NCBI RefSeq assembly: GCF_003260095.1
Contig: NZ_PTPX01000020.1
Span: forward strand, 1 to 64,000
DNA: 64,000 nt
From: Glaesserella australis
Lineage (GTDB): Bacteria; Pseudomonadota; Gammaproteobacteria; Enterobacterales; Pasteurellaceae
Direction: 5' to 3'
Every line of letters starts with the position of its first letter. Position 1 is the first letter of the stretch. Below, piece after piece: positions 63,981 to 64,000 of the stretch. A program made the translations under genes and the position numbers. Under the pieces are notes generated by a model. It was not told the origin of the DNA. It saw nothing but the letters and a program-made list of their open reading frames with translations, and did not search any database.

Positions 63981-64000
63981 TGCCCATTTTCAACCATTTT

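Overview
The window is a Gammaproteobacterial chromosome segment that looks like family Pasteurellaceae, of the Mannheimia/Actinobacillus type. The evidence is the many copies of the DNA-uptake word ACAAGCGGT (often as inverted pairs in terminators), Haemophilus-like ATP synthase proteins, oriC beside mnmG, and a Mu-like prophage with Pasteurellaceae-type genes. The species cannot be fixed from the sequence alone.

Host part (1-27594). A strong stable-RNA-type promoter fires out of the left edge. Leftward genes follow: ptsG (glucose-type PTS IICB), then the ribose operon rbsDACBK with its regulator rbsR, a palindromic operator and a CRP-like site. Next are the complete F1Fo ATP synthase operon atpIBEFHAGDC, then rsmG and mnmG (gidB-gidA). 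Bases 17520-17870 hold the chromosomal origin (three perfect DnaA boxes, eleven GATC sites, an AT-rich unwinding zone). Across oriC is an orphan PTS IIB gene, then a rightward L-fucose locus: fucR, fucI, fucK, fucU, fucA, and the ATPase of a sugar ABC importer. Three perfect TGTGA-N6-TCACA sites (CRP type) sit before fucR, fucI and the ABC gene. An AT-rich insert (24.1-25.9 kb) between fucA and the ABC gene carries a frameshifted PD-(D/E)XK nuclease and an unknown gene.

Prophage (27595 to beyond 64000). A Mu-like transposable phage has inserted near the 3' end of the ABC ATPase gene and cut off its last ~25 codons. Its right end (TGTAAAGGCG...) is at 27595. Its left end lies just past the window, because a motif shared with the right end appears at 63953-63970. 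The gene order is that of Mu read right to left: repressor (here an S24 LexA-like one), ner, transposase A, B, gam, small early genes, an RdgC-like gene, gemA, a Mor/C activator, lysis genes (endolysin, Rz/Rz1), terminase, portal, F, G, protease/scaffold, major capsid, sheath, tube, tail chaperone with a -1 frameshift, tape measure, N, P, 45-48, tail fibre, fibre assembly, and a cargo end (peptidase-like protein, phase-variable DNA methyltransferase, DinI-like protein).

Regulatory logic visible in the phage: a 19-bp motif, GTTGAAGNCTTGCCACTCT, recurs exactly three times. Each copy lies 20 nt upstream of a -10 hexamer, in front of the lysis operon, the protease/capsid operon and the gp46-tail operon. 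These match the positions of Mu Plys, PI and PP and are the probable targets of the Mor/C protein. At the lysis promoter the predicted start lies inside the stem of the terminator that would stop early transcripts. Other notable items are a four-stem structured RNA between F and G, a GCAA tetranucleotide tract before the methyltransferase, a toxin-like (PBECR-type) tail on the F protein, and a dispersed G/C-rich repeat inserted in frame in the portal gene.
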